Origin: Sipunculus nudus
Taxonomy: Eukaryota; Annelida; Sipuncula; Golfingiida; Sipunculidae
DNA: 64,000 bases
Assembly (NCBI GenBank): GCA_026874595.1
Contig: JAPPUL010000087.1
Location: 42,480 to 106,479, forward strand
Direction of reading: 5' to 3'
The number at the start of each line of letters is the position of its first letter. Positions within the stretch are counted from its first letter, which is position 1. This document shows, one piece after another, positions 17,363 through 32,770 of the stretch. The position numbers and the translations under genes were made by a program. The notes under the pieces are model-generated. The model was not told the DNA's origin and did not search any database. It saw only the letters and a list, made by a program, of their open reading frames with translations.

Positions 17363-17764
17363 ATGTCGACTACTACAAAACTAAAAGTAGATGATATAGT
17401 AGAAGCAGTAAAGGGAATGACAATGGTTGAGGTATCGGAGTTGGTTAAAAGGCTTGAGGAGGAATTTGGTGTAAGTGCGCAAGCGCCTGTTGCTCTACAA
17501 GCAGTAGGAGGAGTGGATACAGGGGAAGGCGAGGCTGGAGGAGCCGCAGAGCAAACTGAGTTTTCAGTAATACTAGTTAGTGCAGGGGGTAATAAGATAC
17601 CAGTTATAAAGGAGGTGCGGGGGATAACCGGGCTTAGTTTGAAAGAAACAAAAGACTTGGTAGAGGCAGGTGGTAAGCCAATAAAGGAAAAAATCAGTAA
17701 AGAGGAGGCAGAACAATTAAAAGAAAAACTTGAAGGAGTTGGTGCAACGGTAGAAATAAAATAG
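17363..17764 (+). CDS. rplL: 50S ribosomal protein L7/L12
   Basis: The multi-copy stalk protein that recruits translational GTPases. It has 133 residues: an N-terminal dimerisation domain ([25 protein letters not shown]), a Gly/Ala/Glu hinge near 49-62 and the C-terminal domain ([24 protein letters not shown], then [10 protein letters not shown]). AAAGGAG lies upstream of the ATG. It is followed by rpoB after about 70 bp. Confidence 0.97.
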   Translation: MSTTTKLKVDDIVEAVKGMTMVEVSELVKRLEEEFGVSAQAPVALQAVGGVDTGEGEAGGAAEQTEFSVILVSAGGNKIPVIKEVRGITGLSLKETKDLVEAGGKPIKEKISKEEAEQLKEKLEGVGATVEIK

Positions 17765-17835
17765 TAAACAAATAGTAAAACAAAAGGGCGCTGTGACCCA
17801 TTATAACAAAAAATCAAAAATGCTAGGGAGTGTAC

Positions 17836-21297
<3,462 letters not shown>

Positions 21298-21359
21298 TTA
21301 TAAGCGAGTTATTAGAGATTAAAGTAGACTAAGTTTATAAGTTAAATTATGGAGTAAAT

Positions 21360-24300
21360 ATGAGCAATATAAGTGATTTTGATAAAATAACGATACACCT
21401 TGCTTCAACGAGTCGCATCAAGGAATGGAGTTATGGAGAAGTCAAAAAGCCAGAGACTATAAACTACAGGACCTTAAGGCCTGAGCGAGACGGTCTTTTT
21501 TGTGAAAAGATATTTGGAACAACCAAAGAATGGGCGTGTTACTGCGGTAAATTCAAATCTATAAGATACAAAGGAGTAGTATGCGATAGGTGTGGAGTTG
21601 AGGTTGCACATTTTAAGGTAAGACGAGAGCGAATGGGTCATATAGAACTTGCCTCTCCAATATCGCATATATGGTATTACAAGAGCGTGCCAAGCCGAAT
21701 AGGATTATTACTTGGGTTTACAGTAAATAAACTAAGAAGCATATTATACTTTGAAAAGTATGTGGTAATAGATCCAGGTGATACAGATCTTGAAGAGAAA
21801 CAACTTTTATCAGAAACAGAATATGCGGATTACAAAGCAAAATACGGAGTGAACTTTACAGCAGATATTGGAGCGGATGCGATAAGGAAGCTTTTGGAAA
21901 TATCAGATCTTGAACAGGAGGAATTGCTGCTTCGTGAAAAGATGAACGAGAAGGGGGAAAAGACAGATGCACGGATATTAAAGCAACTTGAAATAATAAG
22001 CGATTTTAGAAAATCAGGCAATGACCCGACCTGGATGATACTTGATGTAATCCCCGTTATACCGCCAGAGTTAAGACCAATGGTCCAACTAGATGGAGGA
22101 CGCTTTGCAACAAGCGATTTAAATGATTTATATAGAAGGGTAATAAATAGAAATAATAGATTAAAGCGGCTTCAGAACCTACGTGCACCAGAGATAATAA
22201 TGCGTAATGAAAAACGTATGTTACAGGAGGCGGCGGATGCTTTATTTGACAATTCTCGGCGAAAGCGAGTTGTAAAGGGAGCCGGGAATAGGCCACTAAA
22301 GTCGCTCTCAGATATGCTTAAGGGAAAGCAAGGTAGATTTAGACAAAACCTTCTTGGCAAACGTGTAGATTATTCAGGGCGTTCAGTTATAGTAGTAGGG
22401 CCGCATTTAAAACTACATCAGTGCGGTCTGCCCAAAAAGATGGCACTTGAGCTATTCAAACCATTTGTTATGCGTGGGCTTGTTGAACGTGAGCTCGTAT
22501 ACAACGTGAAGAGCGCAAAGACTATGGTAGAACGAGAAAAACCTGAGGTATGGGGAGTACTTGAAGAGGTAATTAAAGGACATCCTATATTATTAAACCG
22601 AGCTCCGACATTACATAGACTTGGAATCCAAGCATTTGAACCAACCTTAGTTGAAGGGAAAGCTATTCAGCTCCATCCTTTAGTCTGTCATGCATTCAAT
22701 GCGGACTTTGATGGTGATCAGATGGCAGTTCATGTACCTTTATCGCCCGCCTCCCAGATTGAATGCTGGTTACTGTTGCTATCATCCAATAACCTTTTAA
22801 ACCCTGCAAATGGAGAACCAATAGTAGGTCCGACAAAAGATATGGTGCTTGGAATAAATTATCTGACAAAAGAAAGGAGAGGGACACTTGGTGATGGGCG
22901 GTATTTTGCCTCAAAGCAGGAGGTTAGACATGCACTTCACACGAAAACATTAGATTTTCAGGCAAAGATAAAACTCCTGCAAGATGATGGGAGTGTTTTT
23001 CATACAACGCCTGGACGAATAATCTTCAACGAAACTATACCTGAGGGTATGGAATATATAAATGAACCGCAAAATGATAAAAGTATAGCGACAATAATAC
23101 TTAGAATATTCAAGCTGCTTGGCGCCTCAAAAACTATAGAAACACTTGATAAGATAAAAGATCTTGGCTTTAAATATGCAACGGTATTTGGAGCAAGCAT
23201 AAATATGGACGATATAAGAATTCCTGAGCAGAAGAAGCAATTGATAAATAACGGAGACAAAAGAGTCAAGAAAATAGAAGACAATTATAGAAATGGTTAT
23301 ATAACTGAGGATGAGCGATATAATCAGGTGATAGACGTATGGACACGAGTAAGCGAATCGATATCGGAAATCATGATGGAAGAACTTCGTGTACACAACA
23401 ACGGATTTAATCCTCTTTACATAATGGCTGATTCAGGGGCACGAGGTAGTAAACAACAAATAAGACAACTTGCGGGGATGAGAGGTCTTATGGCAAAGCC
23501 CTCAGGTGAGATAATTGAGCTTCCAATAAAGTCGAATTTTAAGGAAGGTTTAAGTGTATTAGAATATTTCATATCGACACACGGGGCTCGGAAAGGGCTT
23601 GCAGACACAGCGTTGAAAACAGCGGATGCCGGATATTTGACAAGGCGTCTTGTTGATATTGCCCAAGAGGTTGTTATAGATGTTGAAGATTGCGGGACGA
23701 TAAACGGGATAGAGCGTATGGCGCTGCGTGAGGGGGATGAGGAAATAGAGAAGTTATCCGATCGAATAGTTGGTAGATACGTACTTGAAGATATATACAA
23801 TCCGATAACAAAAGCACTTATCGTAAACGCAAATGAAGTTATAACAGAGGAATCGGCTGCACAAATAGAGAAATCAGGAATAGAACAAGTACGAATCCGA
23901 ACAGTATTAACCTGCGAGTCCCAATATGGGATATGTATAAAATGCTATGGTAGGAATCTTGCAACTGGTAAACCTGTAGAAATAGGTGAAGCAGTAGGAA
24001 TAATCGCAGCACAATCAATAGGACAGCCAGGAACACAGCTTACGATGCGAACATTTCATATAGGCGGAACGGCTGCAAGACAGATAGAAGAACAAAACAT
24101 AACTCTATCCTACTCAGCGATAATTAAAGAGATGCCGGCAAGCCTAGTTGAGACGGAAGATAAAAATTACATAACAAATAGAAAAGGGGAAATAATTTTA
24201 AGACGAATAATAAAAGAGTATAAGCAAAGTGATTTTAAAGAGATTAAGGTAGAGGATGGTGAGCGTATATTAATAGGCGAGGTAGTGGGGATAACGAAGA

Positions 24301-25478
24301 AAGATGAAGAGGTACGAGCTGAAAATATATGTAGGGTATATATGCGCGATAAGAATTTGTTTTTGATGGGAGGAGACAGTAAGTTAATCTTACGAAGTGG
24401 GACCAAAATATATTATGGGTTAGATGATTATATAAAAAAGGGTAGCGTGATAGCCGAGTTTGATCCATATAACGAACCTATAGTAACCGATAAAGAAGGG
24501 ATAACGCAATTTGTAGATATAATAATAGGCTCGACATTAAAGATAGAGAAAAGTCAAGAGTCAAACGTAGAAGAGAAGATAGTAACAGAGACCCGAGATG
24601 GGAGTCTAACCCCCCAAGTATTAATCCTAAACAGCAAAGGTGAGACTATAACAAACATCCCAATCCCCGGAGGAGCACATCTTTTAGTTGAAGAGAAGGT
24701 AAACGTAAAACCGGGAACAATAATAGCAAAGATAACACGCGGACAAACAAAAACAAAAGATATAACAGGCGGACTTCCCAGGATAGCAGAACTATTTGAA
24801 GCACGAAAACCAAAGGATGCATGTGTAATAGCAGAACAAGATGGTACGATATCTTTTGGAGATAAGCAAAAAGGAAAGTCTGTTATAAACATAAAATATA
24901 CAACATATGACGATATGGGTGAAGAGCTTGAGGATATATCAAAGCATGTAATACCTGCTGGGAAACGGATATTAGTTCGGGATGGTGATACTATAAAAGC
25001 AGGCGAACAACTTTGTGATGGACCTATAAATCCTCATGATATACTTAGGGTAGAAGGTGTTGAGAAACTGCAGGAATATCTTGTAAACGAGATACAAGAG
25101 GTATATCGGCTTCAGGGCGTTGATATAAACGACAAACACGTTGGTACGATAATCCGTCAGATGCTTAAGAAAGTACAGATAACCGATGCAGGGGATACAG
25201 ATTTCATAGTCGGTCAAAACGTGGATAGATTCTTGTTTAAAAGTAAAAATGACGAAGTGGTAGAAGAAGGTGGTAAATCGGCGACTGCAAAACCTATATT
25301 GCAAGGTATAACAAAAGCATCACTAAATATAGACAGTTTTATATCTGCAGCCTCATTCCAAGAGACAACAAAAATATTAACGAACGCCGCAATTAAAGGG
25401 AAAGTAGATGATCTTCGAGGACTAAAAGAGAACGTGATAATAGGACATCTAGTGCCTGCAGGGACGGGAACAAAATAA
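21360..25478 (+). CDS. rpoC: RNA polymerase beta' subunit
   Basis: A complete 1372-residue frame, in contrast to rpoB. The N-terminal zinc site is C60-x-C62 and C75-xx-C78 (CYCGK...CDRCGV). The catalytic Mg2+ loop [10 protein letters not shown] is at 447-456. The second zinc site is in [20 protein letters not shown], and the trigger loop region [19 protein letters not shown] follows. The C-terminal [19 protein letters not shown] and jaw regions are present. It begins about 60 bp after rpoB and ends the operon; the next gene is convergent. Confidence 0.98.
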   Translation: MSNISDFDKITIHLASTSRIKEWSYGEVKKPETINYRTLRPERDGLFCEKIFGTTKEWACYCGKFKSIRYKGVVCDRCGVEVAHFKVRRERMGHIELASPISHIWYYKSVPSRIGLLLGFTVNKLRSILYFEKYVVIDPGDTDLEEKQLLSETEYADYKAKYGVNFTADIGADAIRKLLEISDLEQEELLLREKMNEKGEKTDARILKQLEIISDFRKSGNDPTWMILDVIPVIPPELRPMVQLDGGRFATSDLNDLYRRVINRNNRLKRLQNLRAPEIIMRNEKRMLQEAADALFDNSRRKRVVKGAGNRPLKSLSDMLKGKQGRFRQNLLGKRVDYSGRSVIVVGPHLKLHQCGLPKKMALELFKPFVMRGLVERELVYNVKSAKTMVEREKPEVWGVLEEVIKGHPILLNRAPTLHRLGIQAFEPTLVEGKAIQLHPLVCHAFNADFDGDQMAVHVPLSPASQIECWLLLLSSNNLLNPANGEPIVGPTKDMVLGINYLTKERRGTLGDGRYFASKQEVRHALHTKTLDFQAKIKLLQDDGSVFHTTPGRIIFNETIPEGMEYINEPQNDKSIATIILRIFKLLGASKTIETLDKIKDLGFKYATVFGASINMDDIRIPEQKKQLINNGDKRVKKIEDNYRNGYITEDERYNQVIDVWTRVSESISEIMMEELRVHNNGFNPLYIMADSGARGSKQQIRQLAGMRGLMAKPSGEIIELPIKSNFKEGLSVLEYFISTHGARKGLADTALKTADAGYLTRRLVDIAQEVVIDVEDCGTINGIERMALREGDEEIEKLSDRIVGRYVLEDIYNPITKALIVNANEVITEESAAQIEKSGIEQVRIRTVLTCESQYGICIKCYGRNLATGKPVEIGEAVGIIAAQSIGQPGTQLTMRTFHIGGTAARQIEEQNITLSYSAIIKEMPASLVETEDKNYITNRKGEIILRRIIKEYKQSDFKEIKVEDGERILIGEVVGITKKDEEVRAENICRVYMRDKNLFLMGGDSKLILRSGTKIYYGLDDYIKKGSVIAEFDPYNEPIVTDKEGITQFVDIIIGSTLKIEKSQESNVEEKIVTETRDGSLTPQVLILNSKGETITNIPIPGGAHLLVEEKVNVKPGTIIAKITRGQTKTKDITGGLPRIAELFEARKPKDACVIAEQDGTISFGDKQKGKSVINIKYTTYDDMGEELEDISKHVIPAGKRILVRDGDTIKAGEQLCDGPINPHDILRVEGVEKLQEYLVNEIQEVYRLQGVDINDKHVGTIIRQMLKKVQITDAGDTDFIVGQNVDRFLFKSKNDEVVEEGGKSATAKPILQGITKASLNIDSFISAASFQETTKILTNAAIKGKVDDLRGLKENVIIGHLVPAGTGTK

Positions 25479-25518
25479 ACAAAACAAATAGAAAGATAAA
25501 AAGAATAGAAAGACAGAA

Positions 25519-25992
25519 TTAAGCAAAGAGTTTATTAATATCTAAAATTAATATTAGCTTATTATCGGTTGATGATGAGTCTAGGTCTTGGACAATGCCG
25601 GTAATATAATCAGTGTCAACCCCTGAGACAACAGATGGAGTTGGTTGAATAGAATTTTCATCGAAGGTGGCAACACGAAGTATTTTATCTACAGAAATAC
25701 CGATCATAGAGTCATAAAGGGAAAGAATAATAACTCCCTTACTTTTAGTTTTACTTACAAGATTAAATCGTCTTTTCAAGTCAATAACAGGTATAATATC
25801 TCCTCTAAGATTTATAACACCTAAGACAAAGTCAAGAGAATTTGGAACAGACATAATGTTGACCATACGTATTATTTCTTTGGCATGCATGATATCAACA
25901 CCATATCTCTCATCAGAGAGGAGGAAGGTAACTAGTTGTCGTTTGCTTTTTTGCTTTACATTATCCATTCTACTACTTCTATTAGCATTCAT
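25519..25992 (-). CDS. cheW: Chemotaxis coupling protein CheW
   Basis: CheW links chemoreceptors to the kinase CheA at the inner membrane. At 157 residues the length is typical. QLVTFLLSDERYGVDIMHAKEIIR, VLGVINLRGDIIPVIDLKRRF and a GIVQDLDSS...LILILDINKLF ending match the family. About 20 N-terminal residues are extra, so a later start is possible. It is transcribed towards rpoC. No cheA lies nearby; the cheX fusion at 45-46 kb is the only other chemotaxis-type gene here. Confidence 0.9.
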   Translation of the reverse strand: MNANRSSRMDNVKQKSKRQLVTFLLSDERYGVDIMHAKEIIRMVNIMSVPNSLDFVLGVINLRGDIIPVIDLKRRFNLVSKTKSKGVIILSLYDSMIGISVDKILRVATFDENSIQPTPSVVSGVDTDYITGIVQDLDSSSTDNKLILILDINKLFA

Positions 25993-26167
25993 TATTTATC
26001 ATGAATAATGATAAATAACAAACAATTTCATCCATCCTTATATCATCTATCCTTATAAAAGTAATTTGTTAAACAGATAAAACAGTAAAATAAACTTAAA
26101 CTGCTGCACTATTTATAATAAAGCATTAAAAATAGCACAGCATTAAAAATCTTAACCTTAAAAACTA

Positions 26168-28300
26168 CTAAGAAAATAAAGCACTTCGTATGGCACTAAT
26201 AGCTGTTACAGATACTATTGCAACCATAGCCATAAGCTTAAGTAATATATTTATGGAAGGCCCTGATGTGTCCTTAAAAGGATCTCCTACCGTATCCCCT
26301 ACAACTGCTGCTTTGTGACTCTCTGAACCCTTCCCCCCAAGTTGACCATTTTCAATATATTTCTTTGCATTGTCCCACGCTCCACCTGCATTTGCCATCA
26401 TAATCGCAAGCGAAAATCCTGATACCAAAGACCCTGCCAAAAGTGCTACAACTGCCTTCTCGCCAAAAATAATCCCCACCAAAACAGGTGCTACAATAGC
26501 AAGTACTGCAGGACTTATCATCTCTTTTTGTGCTCCTTTGGTACTTATCTCAACACAAGCCGCATAATCAGGTTTTGCAGTCCCTTCCATTATCCCTTTT
26601 GTTTCACGGAATTGTCGCCGCACCTCATCTACCATAGCCCCTGCTGCCTTACCTACTGCATTCATCGTTAGTGAACTAAAGTAAAACGGAAGCACTGCTC
26701 CTATAAAAAGTCCCACCAATATAAGAGGATTTGTTATCCCTACATCTGATACTTTAATCCCTAGGGTTTGAGTATAGGCTACAAGCAACGTTAACGCTGT
26801 TAGTGCTGCGGAACCTATTGCAAAACCTTTTCCTGTTGCCGCCGTAGTGTTACCAAGTGCATCCAAGGCATCCGTTCTCTCTCGTACCTCCGGCTCCAAG
26901 CCTCCCATCTCGGCTATTCCTCCCGCATTATCCGCAACCGGACCATAGGCATCCGTTGCAAGCGTTATTCCAAGTGTTGATAACATCCCTATCGCCGCCA
27001 TCCCTATCCCAAATAGTCCATATTGATATTCTACTCCCCCGCCTGCTACGTAAAATGACCCTATCGTTGCAAGCACTATCGTGAGTACTGGTATCATTGT
27101 TGAGGTCATACCTACCGACAATCCTGCTATTATTATAGTTGCAGGCCCTGTTTTTGCCTGATTTGCAAGCTCCCTTGTCGGCTTATATTCATAGGCTGTG
27201 TAGTATTCTGTGAAATAGCCTATTATATTTCCTGCAATAAGGCCTATTAAGACAGCAAAAAATATGCCCATACCCCCTAAGCCAAGAGAATATATTCCCT
27301 TTAATCCAAAATTTACATAGAGAAAAGACAAAACGATCATTATGACAGATGACAGATATATTCCCTTACGTAAAGCCCACAGCAACCCTGAACTCTCTGT
27401 ACTATCTCCCGTCTTTACGAAAAATGTACCAACTATTGACGAAAATACCCCCAATGCTGCAAGCGTTAATGGCGCACTCACAAACATATAATATCCCCCC
27501 CCTCCTATATTCGAAAACGCAAAGGCCGCTATTGCCATCGTTGCTACTATTGACCCTATGTACGACTCATACAAATCTGCTCCCATCCCCGCTACGTCTC
27601 CTACGTTATCTCCTACGTTATCTGCTATCGTCGCCGGATTCCTCGGATCATCCTCAGGTATTCCTGCTTCTACTTTCCCTACCAAATCCGCCCCCACGTC
27701 TGCTGCCTTTGTGAATATCCCTCCTCCTACACGCGCAAATAATGCCATAGATGATGCCCCAAGCCCTGAACTTAATAATATATCGGTTATTATTGACATC
27801 TGTTTTTCGTCGCTTGCTCCAGGTGCTCCCAATACAAAATACCATAACGATAAATGAAATAATCCAAGACCCACCACCAGCATCCCCATCACCGTTCCAG
27901 AATTAAAGGCTATTCTAAGCCCCTCGTTTAACGAACTCTTTGCTCCCCAGGCCGTCCTCGCATTTGAACTCGTTGCTATCTTCATACCAAAAAAACCCGC
28001 TAGGGCCGAAAAGATTGCTCCTGATAAAAACGAAAATGGTATGTAATAGGCTGCTGCCCCTATTCTCGATGAATCTACATAAAATGCTTTTATTAGCAAT
28101 AGTACAAATACTATCCCTAAAAATATCCCTATAACCACATATTGCCGCCTTAAATAGGCTCCTGCTCCTTCTCGTATGTATTTTGCTATCTCTACCATAC
28201 GTTCCGTCCCTTCTGTCTTCTTTAGAATCTGTAAGGATAATATTATAGCAAATGTTACTGCCGCAAGTGCACCTAATGGCGCGAGTACTGTCAATCCCAT
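26168..28300 (-). CDS. hppA: Membrane-bound pyrophosphatase, K+-dependent type
   Basis: A 710-residue polytopic enzyme that couples pyrophosphate hydrolysis to H+ or Na+ export. The pyrophosphate site [24 protein letters not shown] is seen in full, with further Asp-rich loops [16 protein letters not shown] and [15 protein letters not shown]. The segment [10 protein letters not shown] has Ala where K+-independent enzymes have Lys, so K+ dependence is predicted; the ion pumped cannot be told from this alone. About 16 membrane helices. It has a clear promoter upstream (28361-28389). Confidence 0.95.
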   Translation of the reverse strand: MGLTVLAPLGALAAVTFAIILSLQILKKTEGTERMVEIAKYIREGAGAYLRRQYVVIGIFLGIVFVLLLIKAFYVDSSRIGAAAYYIPFSFLSGAIFSALAGFFGMKIATSSNARTAWGAKSSLNEGLRIAFNSGTVMGMLVVGLGLFHLSLWYFVLGAPGASDEKQMSIITDILLSSGLGASSMALFARVGGGIFTKAADVGADLVGKVEAGIPEDDPRNPATIADNVGDNVGDVAGMGADLYESYIGSIVATMAIAAFAFSNIGGGGYYMFVSAPLTLAALGVFSSIVGTFFVKTGDSTESSGLLWALRKGIYLSSVIMIVLSFLYVNFGLKGIYSLGLGGMGIFFAVLIGLIAGNIIGYFTEYYTAYEYKPTRELANQAKTGPATIIIAGLSVGMTSTMIPVLTIVLATIGSFYVAGGGVEYQYGLFGIGMAAIGMLSTLGITLATDAYGPVADNAGGIAEMGGLEPEVRERTDALDALGNTTAATGKGFAIGSAALTALTLLVAYTQTLGIKVSDVGITNPLILVGLFIGAVLPFYFSSLTMNAVGKAAGAMVDEVRRQFRETKGIMEGTAKPDYAACVEISTKGAQKEMISPAVLAIVAPVLVGIIFGEKAVVALLAGSLVSGFSLAIMMANAGGAWDNAKKYIENGQLGGKGSESHKAAVVGDTVGDPFKDTSGPSINILLKLMAMVAIVSVTAISAIRSALFS

Positions 28301-28360
28301 TGTTTTTGAAACCCCTTTTTTTTCTTAGACATAATGCCTTAGCTAATTTTTTACGCCTTA

Positions 28361-28389
28361 AGTATAATGAGTTTCTTAGCTTTTGTCAA
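28361..28389 (-). promoter_or_regulatory. Sigma-70-type promoter of hppA
   Basis: On the minus strand TTGACA (28384-28389, perfect -35), a 17-bp spacer and TATACT (28361-28366, five of six) lie about 60 bp before the hppA start. Confidence 0.7.
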
Positions 28390-28479
28390 TCTGTCCTTTA
28401 CAAAACTAATTTATGCACTTTATTGGCTTTTTTTATTGGCTTTTTTTGATGGCTTTTTTATATGATTTTATAGCTTATA

Positions 28480-29781
28480 TTATTTTGGCTTTTGGCGCTT
28501 TTTCGCCTCGCGTCTTTCCTTCGTCTTTAGGATATTTACTTCCTTTTGTAATTCAAATAAATTCGAACATTTTATCCGCTTATCTTCTCCTGATAAATCT
28601 ATCGTCTTTAGCTTTAATATCTCAACCAACGCATCCTTACTCTCTTCCTTCGACAACCCCGCAAGCCCGCTTAGCTCCGTTAACCCAAAATTAAATGTAT
28701 GGCTTGTTCTATCTATCGGTATCATTTCCTTCTCCACTTGCAACAATAATAAATCAAGCATTTTAACTACTGGGTTTTTTATTAGCTTTATTGCAAGCTG
28801 TCTATACCCTGTCCAAATACGTTCACTTAGTAAGGTTATTAACTTTGTTACCAGCTGAGGCTCGCTTTTTACCATCATTTCAAAATTTGCTTTGTTTACA
28901 TATAGAGTGTTTACTTCTCCAAAGGCTATCGCTGAGGCGCTCCTTGGCTTTTCGTTAAGCAACGCCATCTCCCCGAATATGTCCCCTGGCTTTAAGACTG
29001 CTATCACTTGTTCTTGATTATTTACTAGCTTTGTTATCTTTACCTGACCCTTTTGTATTACATATAACTCTCCACCCTTCTCATGTTCGCAGAATATGAA
29101 TGTATTATCTACAAAATCTCTTTGCCATCCCTTTATCTCGTTATTACCAGGATTCATTGCATCCTTTGCAAGCGGTGTTAGACTTTGCAGTTTTGTCTTT
29201 GCCTCATGAACGTATTTTCCCTCCGGCGCATACTCTATATATCTTATATAGGCATATACTGCTTGATTATACTGCTTTATTGACTCGTAATATGTCCCTA
29301 TATTATATATCTGTTCACTAAGCTGTTCTCGATCAAGCTCCTCTCCTGCAAGCATCTTCTCCTTCGGACTTTCATCTTCAGGTAATATATCCGATTCCTC
29401 TTCTTGCGAAGTCATACGATCGTCTATATATCTTAAGTTTGAACTAAATACTCTTAATATCCTCATTGCTATTGATGCATTACTTTGAATTAAAAATCCA
29501 AATTGATCCCGTTTTACAAGTATTAATGTTACATCTGTTAGCGCATAGGCACTCTCTTCCCTAGAATGACCACTCATACATGATATTAATCCAAAAAAAT
29601 CTCCCTCTTTGTACTGCTCGCCTCTCTCATCTCCATATATTGTGTTGAATTCTCGGGTTATTCGAACTATCCCGGATTTTACTATGAAAAATACATCTAT
29701 CCCATCATCTGATTTACCCTCTATCATTATAAATGTATCTTTACGAAAATTCTTTATCCCAAGTTTTACAGGAACGCTCAT
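28480..29781 (-). CDS. Double cyclic-nucleotide-binding domain protein with central TPR-like part
   Basis: The 433-residue protein has a cNMP-binding (Crp-type) fold at ~10-120, a Glu-rich linker, a TPR-like helical pair (QLSEQIYNIGTYYESIKQYNQAVYAYIRYIEYAPEG, about 153-190) and a second cNMP fold at ~215-330 with KPGDIFGEMALLNEKPRSASAIA, which is the phosphate-binding cassette. A C-terminal winged-helix-like part follows (GLTELSGLAGLSKEESKDALVEILKL). The first domain's cassette (EGDFFGLISCMSGHSREESAYA) is more divergent. It may be a transcription regulator or a signalling scaffold. The combination is one I associate with spirochaetes, but this is memory, not proof. Confidence 0.75.
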   Translation of the reverse strand: MSVPVKLGIKNFRKDTFIMIEGKSDDGIDVFFIVKSGIVRITREFNTIYGDERGEQYKEGDFFGLISCMSGHSREESAYALTDVTLILVKRDQFGFLIQSNASIAMRILRVFSSNLRYIDDRMTSQEEESDILPEDESPKEKMLAGEELDREQLSEQIYNIGTYYESIKQYNQAVYAYIRYIEYAPEGKYVHEAKTKLQSLTPLAKDAMNPGNNEIKGWQRDFVDNTFIFCEHEKGGELYVIQKGQVKITKLVNNQEQVIAVLKPGDIFGEMALLNEKPRSASAIAFGEVNTLYVNKANFEMMVKSEPQLVTKLITLLSERIWTGYRQLAIKLIKNPVVKMLDLLLLQVEKEMIPIDRTSHTFNFGLTELSGLAGLSKEESKDALVEILKLKTIDLSGEDKRIKCSNLFELQKEVNILKTKERREAKKRQKPK

Positions 29782-29974
29782 CTATATCTCCCGGTAATTC
29801 AATGCATCCTTAAATTTCATATATTTATATCTCTTATTACTTCTATTCCTCTTAAGCCTAGCTCTCCTATTGCTTTTACTCGGTATCTTTTGCAATTTAG
29901 TTTAGATTTTTACTTTAGACTTCTTTTTTTTTCCTACACTATTTATTTTTTTAAAAACTTATATTTATTATATT

Positions 29975-31099
29975 ATGTCCTCATCTTGGCAGCCTATTAG
30001 AGAATTATTCCCTGCTTTAAAAAATTATTGCTACCTAAATGCTGCTGAGGCTTCTCCTTTGCATAAGAATTCTTTCGACGCTGCTTGTACCTTTTATAAA
30101 CAAATGCTTTTTCACGGCGATATCTTCTTTGAAGATTGGATTTCTAAAATCGAACTCATTAGGGAGAATGTTGCATCCCTTATTAACGCTTACAAAGATG
30201 AAATTGCATTCGTTTCTAATGCCTCTCTTGCTATGAACTTTATATCTCTTATCTTAAAAAATCAAGGACGCGTTATCTCCATGAAAGACGAATTCCCTTC
30301 TTCTACTCTCCCTTGGATTAATAATAACTTCGACCTTAAGCTTGTTGAACCTGATAACTACTCATACCCTATTGAACTTATTAAACACTATATTAACAAT
30401 AATACCAAAATTATTGTCTCAAGTCATGTTCAATATAAAACCGGGTTTAGGCAAAACTTACATTCCTTAGCTCAACTTGCTAAGAACAATAATTGTTTCT
30501 TTGTTGTTAATGCTACTCAGTCTTTGGGCGCCTTCAATATAAATGTTAGGAATATGCAAATCGATTTTCTTGTAGCTAATACCTTAAAATGGTCTATGGC
30601 TGGATACGGGGTTGCTATTCTTTTCATTAGCAGAAAAATGCAGCGCCTTTTTAATATTAATCCCGTCTTCGGATGGCTTAGTAATCAAAATCCTGCTCTC
30701 ATGAATAATAACATTATTAATAAGAAAAATAGTGCTAGCTCACTTGAAGTCGGCTCCCTTTGTTATCCCCCCATTCTCGCTCTAGGGGAGTCTATTGACC
30801 TTTTTAAGTCCATCGGGCAAGACAAAATATCTAATAGAATTATTGACCTTACTCTTTATGCTATAAACTCTATAAATAAAAAATATATCTTGAGCCCTAT
30901 TTCTGATACTAACTCTTTAAGCGGTATTTTGCTCATCAATGTTCAAAATCCTTCCAAAGTTAAAGATAGTTTAAGAAAACAAAATATTATCGTATCTATT
31001 AGAGGTAATGCCATTCGTGCCTCTTTTCATATCTATAACATCTTACAAGATATTGATACCTTCTCCTTAGCCATTAAACCCTTTCTACAAAGAGTTTAA
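29975..31099 (+). CDS. Class V aminotransferase-like PLP enzyme
   Basis: A 374-residue fold-type I PLP protein of the class V (NifS/CsdA-like) branch. The Schiff-base lysine fits Lys205 in ANTLKWSMAGYGVA. SSHVQYKTGFRQNL is the usual segment before the cofactor pocket. At the position where the family has the Asp that binds the pyridine nitrogen (V-D-x-x-Q-S), this protein has Asn179 (VVNATQSLGA). No active-site cysteine loop of desulfurases is apparent, so an aminotransferase, kynureninase-like or isopenicillin-epimerase-like enzyme is more likely. Base use is C/T-rich, as in other plus-strand genes here. No clear ribosome site precedes the ATG. Confidence 0.75.
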   Translation: MSSSWQPIRELFPALKNYCYLNAAEASPLHKNSFDAACTFYKQMLFHGDIFFEDWISKIELIRENVASLINAYKDEIAFVSNASLAMNFISLILKNQGRVISMKDEFPSSTLPWINNNFDLKLVEPDNYSYPIELIKHYINNNTKIIVSSHVQYKTGFRQNLHSLAQLAKNNNCFFVVNATQSLGAFNINVRNMQIDFLVANTLKWSMAGYGVAILFISRKMQRLFNINPVFGWLSNQNPALMNNNIINKKNSASSLEVGSLCYPPILALGESIDLFKSIGQDKISNRIIDLTLYAINSINKKYILSPISDTNSLSGILLINVQNPSKVKDSLRKQNIIVSIRGNAIRASFHIYNILQDIDTFSLAIKPFLQRV

Positions 31100-31152
31100 C
31101 ATATAGCCTCGCCCTTAGAGCCCCTCCACTAGCCCCACCCTTACAAAACCTA

Positions 31153-32544
31153 TTACTTCTTCCGCCCCTCTAAAACCTTTTTCAGCAAGTTAGTATATCC
31201 TTCTTTAAGCACCCTGTCATATTCCATGTCCAACACAATCTCTTCCTTATACATATAAAATTCACGCTTTAACGCTCTTATTATATCCTTATCAGCTAAA
31301 ATATATCCACGCCTTCTAACAAGCTTTATAAAGCCATTTATTCGCTCCTGACTAAGATGCTTTACATTAACATTATCTTTAACATATTCATACACTAATT
31401 TGCTCTTATATAGTTTTTTAAGATTATATCTTGTCTCTATACTAGGCTTTTCTTCCTCTACTTTTATATCCGGGGCCAGCCCTATATTATTTACGTCTTG
31501 CCCTGATGGTGTGTACCATCGCGCGTAGGTAAGCTTTGCTCCTCGCCCCTTTATAGCTTCAAAACTCCTAAAACCTTGTATCGACCCCTTGCCATATGTA
31601 TTCATCCCCACCAAAATACCACGTTCATTATCTTGTAGCGCTCCTATAAATATCTCTGATGCTGACGCTGTCAATCCATCTGATAGCATAACTATAGGTT
31701 CTTTCCTAAATATACCCTCTCTTGTTGTATATATCTTTTCAATACCATTACTTGTTATCATATGAAATATCACACTCCCGCCCCTAAGGAAATAACTCGT
31801 CATATGCAGACCCGATAGTAATGTCCCCCCTCCATTCCCCCGTAGATCAATTATAAGTCCTTCTATCTTTCGCTTCTTAAGGCTTAACAAAAGTTTTCCT
31901 AGCTCGGAAGCCGTATTACGACCAAACTGCTTTAGCTTTATATAATATATGCCTTCTCCAACTAACTCATCTTCTATTATTTTCTCCTCTATATCTTCTC
32001 TTTTTATTTCAAACTCTTTTGTCTTCTCTGCTCTTTTTACTACTATCTTAACTTTTGTGCCTTTTGCTCCCCTTACCAATTTCGTAAACTCAAGTTCACT
32101 AAGTCCTATAGTCGGCTTGTTATCTATCTTTACTATTATATCATGTGAACGTATCCCTGCTTTCTTAGCCGGAGAGTTCTTTTTTGTATACAAAACTCGT
32201 ATGCTATTATCTATCTTGCTAAATACTATCCCCACCCCACCATAGCCTCCGTCTAGGCTTTCATTAAATAATTTATAGGTGTCAACGTCTAGGTAAGCTG
32301 TATGTTGGTCCCAAAGTGATGCAAATACTCCCCTATATCCTCCTTCAAATAGCTTATTTCGACTGACTCCTGCATCTACTGTGTTTTCTAATATTACTCT
32401 ATAGGCTTCTTTATATAATCTAAGATATTTCGAATACTCAATCCCATTATAACTCCTAAGCCCTAGATAGCTACAATAACCTCCAAAAAACATTATGCCA
32501 AACAGACTTAACATTAATGTTAGGTACATTCCCTCTTTTTTCAT
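31153..32544 (-). CDS. C-terminal processing serine protease (S41, Ctp family)
   Basis: A 463-residue exported protease anchored by an N-terminal helix (LMLSLFGIMFFGGYCSYLG). A PDZ domain (GVGIVFSKIDNSIRVLYTKKNSPAKKAG, about 97-180) precedes the catalytic domain: IDLRGNGGG, then LSDGLTASASEIFIGAL with the catalytic Ser, then GKGSIQG with the catalytic Lys. An ARWYTPSGQDVNNIGLAPD segment is typical. These proteases trim or degrade envelope proteins. The end of the protein has about 90 further residues, Lys/Glu-rich. It is divergent from the small zinc protein gene. Confidence 0.92.
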   Translation of the reverse strand: MKKEGMYLTLMLSLFGIMFFGGYCSYLGLRSYNGIEYSKYLRLYKEAYRVILENTVDAGVSRNKLFEGGYRGVFASLWDQHTAYLDVDTYKLFNESLDGGYGGVGIVFSKIDNSIRVLYTKKNSPAKKAGIRSHDIIVKIDNKPTIGLSELEFTKLVRGAKGTKVKIVVKRAEKTKEFEIKREDIEEKIIEDELVGEGIYYIKLKQFGRNTASELGKLLLSLKKRKIEGLIIDLRGNGGGTLLSGLHMTSYFLRGGSVIFHMITSNGIEKIYTTREGIFRKEPIVMLSDGLTASASEIFIGALQDNERGILVGMNTYGKGSIQGFRSFEAIKGRGAKLTYARWYTPSGQDVNNIGLAPDIKVEEEKPSIETRYNLKKLYKSKLVYEYVKDNVNVKHLSQERINGFIKLVRRRGYILADKDIIRALKREFYMYKEEIVLDMEYDRVLKEGYTNLLKKVLEGRKK

Positions 32545-32665
32545 GTCATATTAAACCAATCATTTGCTTTTTATTTTCAATTGCACACTAGCATAAAAAT
32601 ATATTTATTTATATCCTTTTATAAGCCTATATTATTCTAATTTTTAATAAAAAAAACTCCTCTAT

Positions 32666-32694
32666 TTGACATAACATACATTTTTTATTAAACT
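32666..32694 (+). promoter_or_regulatory. Sigma-70-type promoter before the small zinc-ribbon gene
   Basis: TTGACA (32666-32671), a 17-bp spacer and TAAACT (32689-32694, four of six) on the plus strand, about 75 bp before the start codon at 32771. Confidence 0.5.
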
Positions 32695-32770
32695 TTATGC
32701 ATTAGTTTACACATTAGTTTTTTTCTTTGTATGTCTTGCCTATACGCTTTTTGAAGGAGGATACGTTTTA

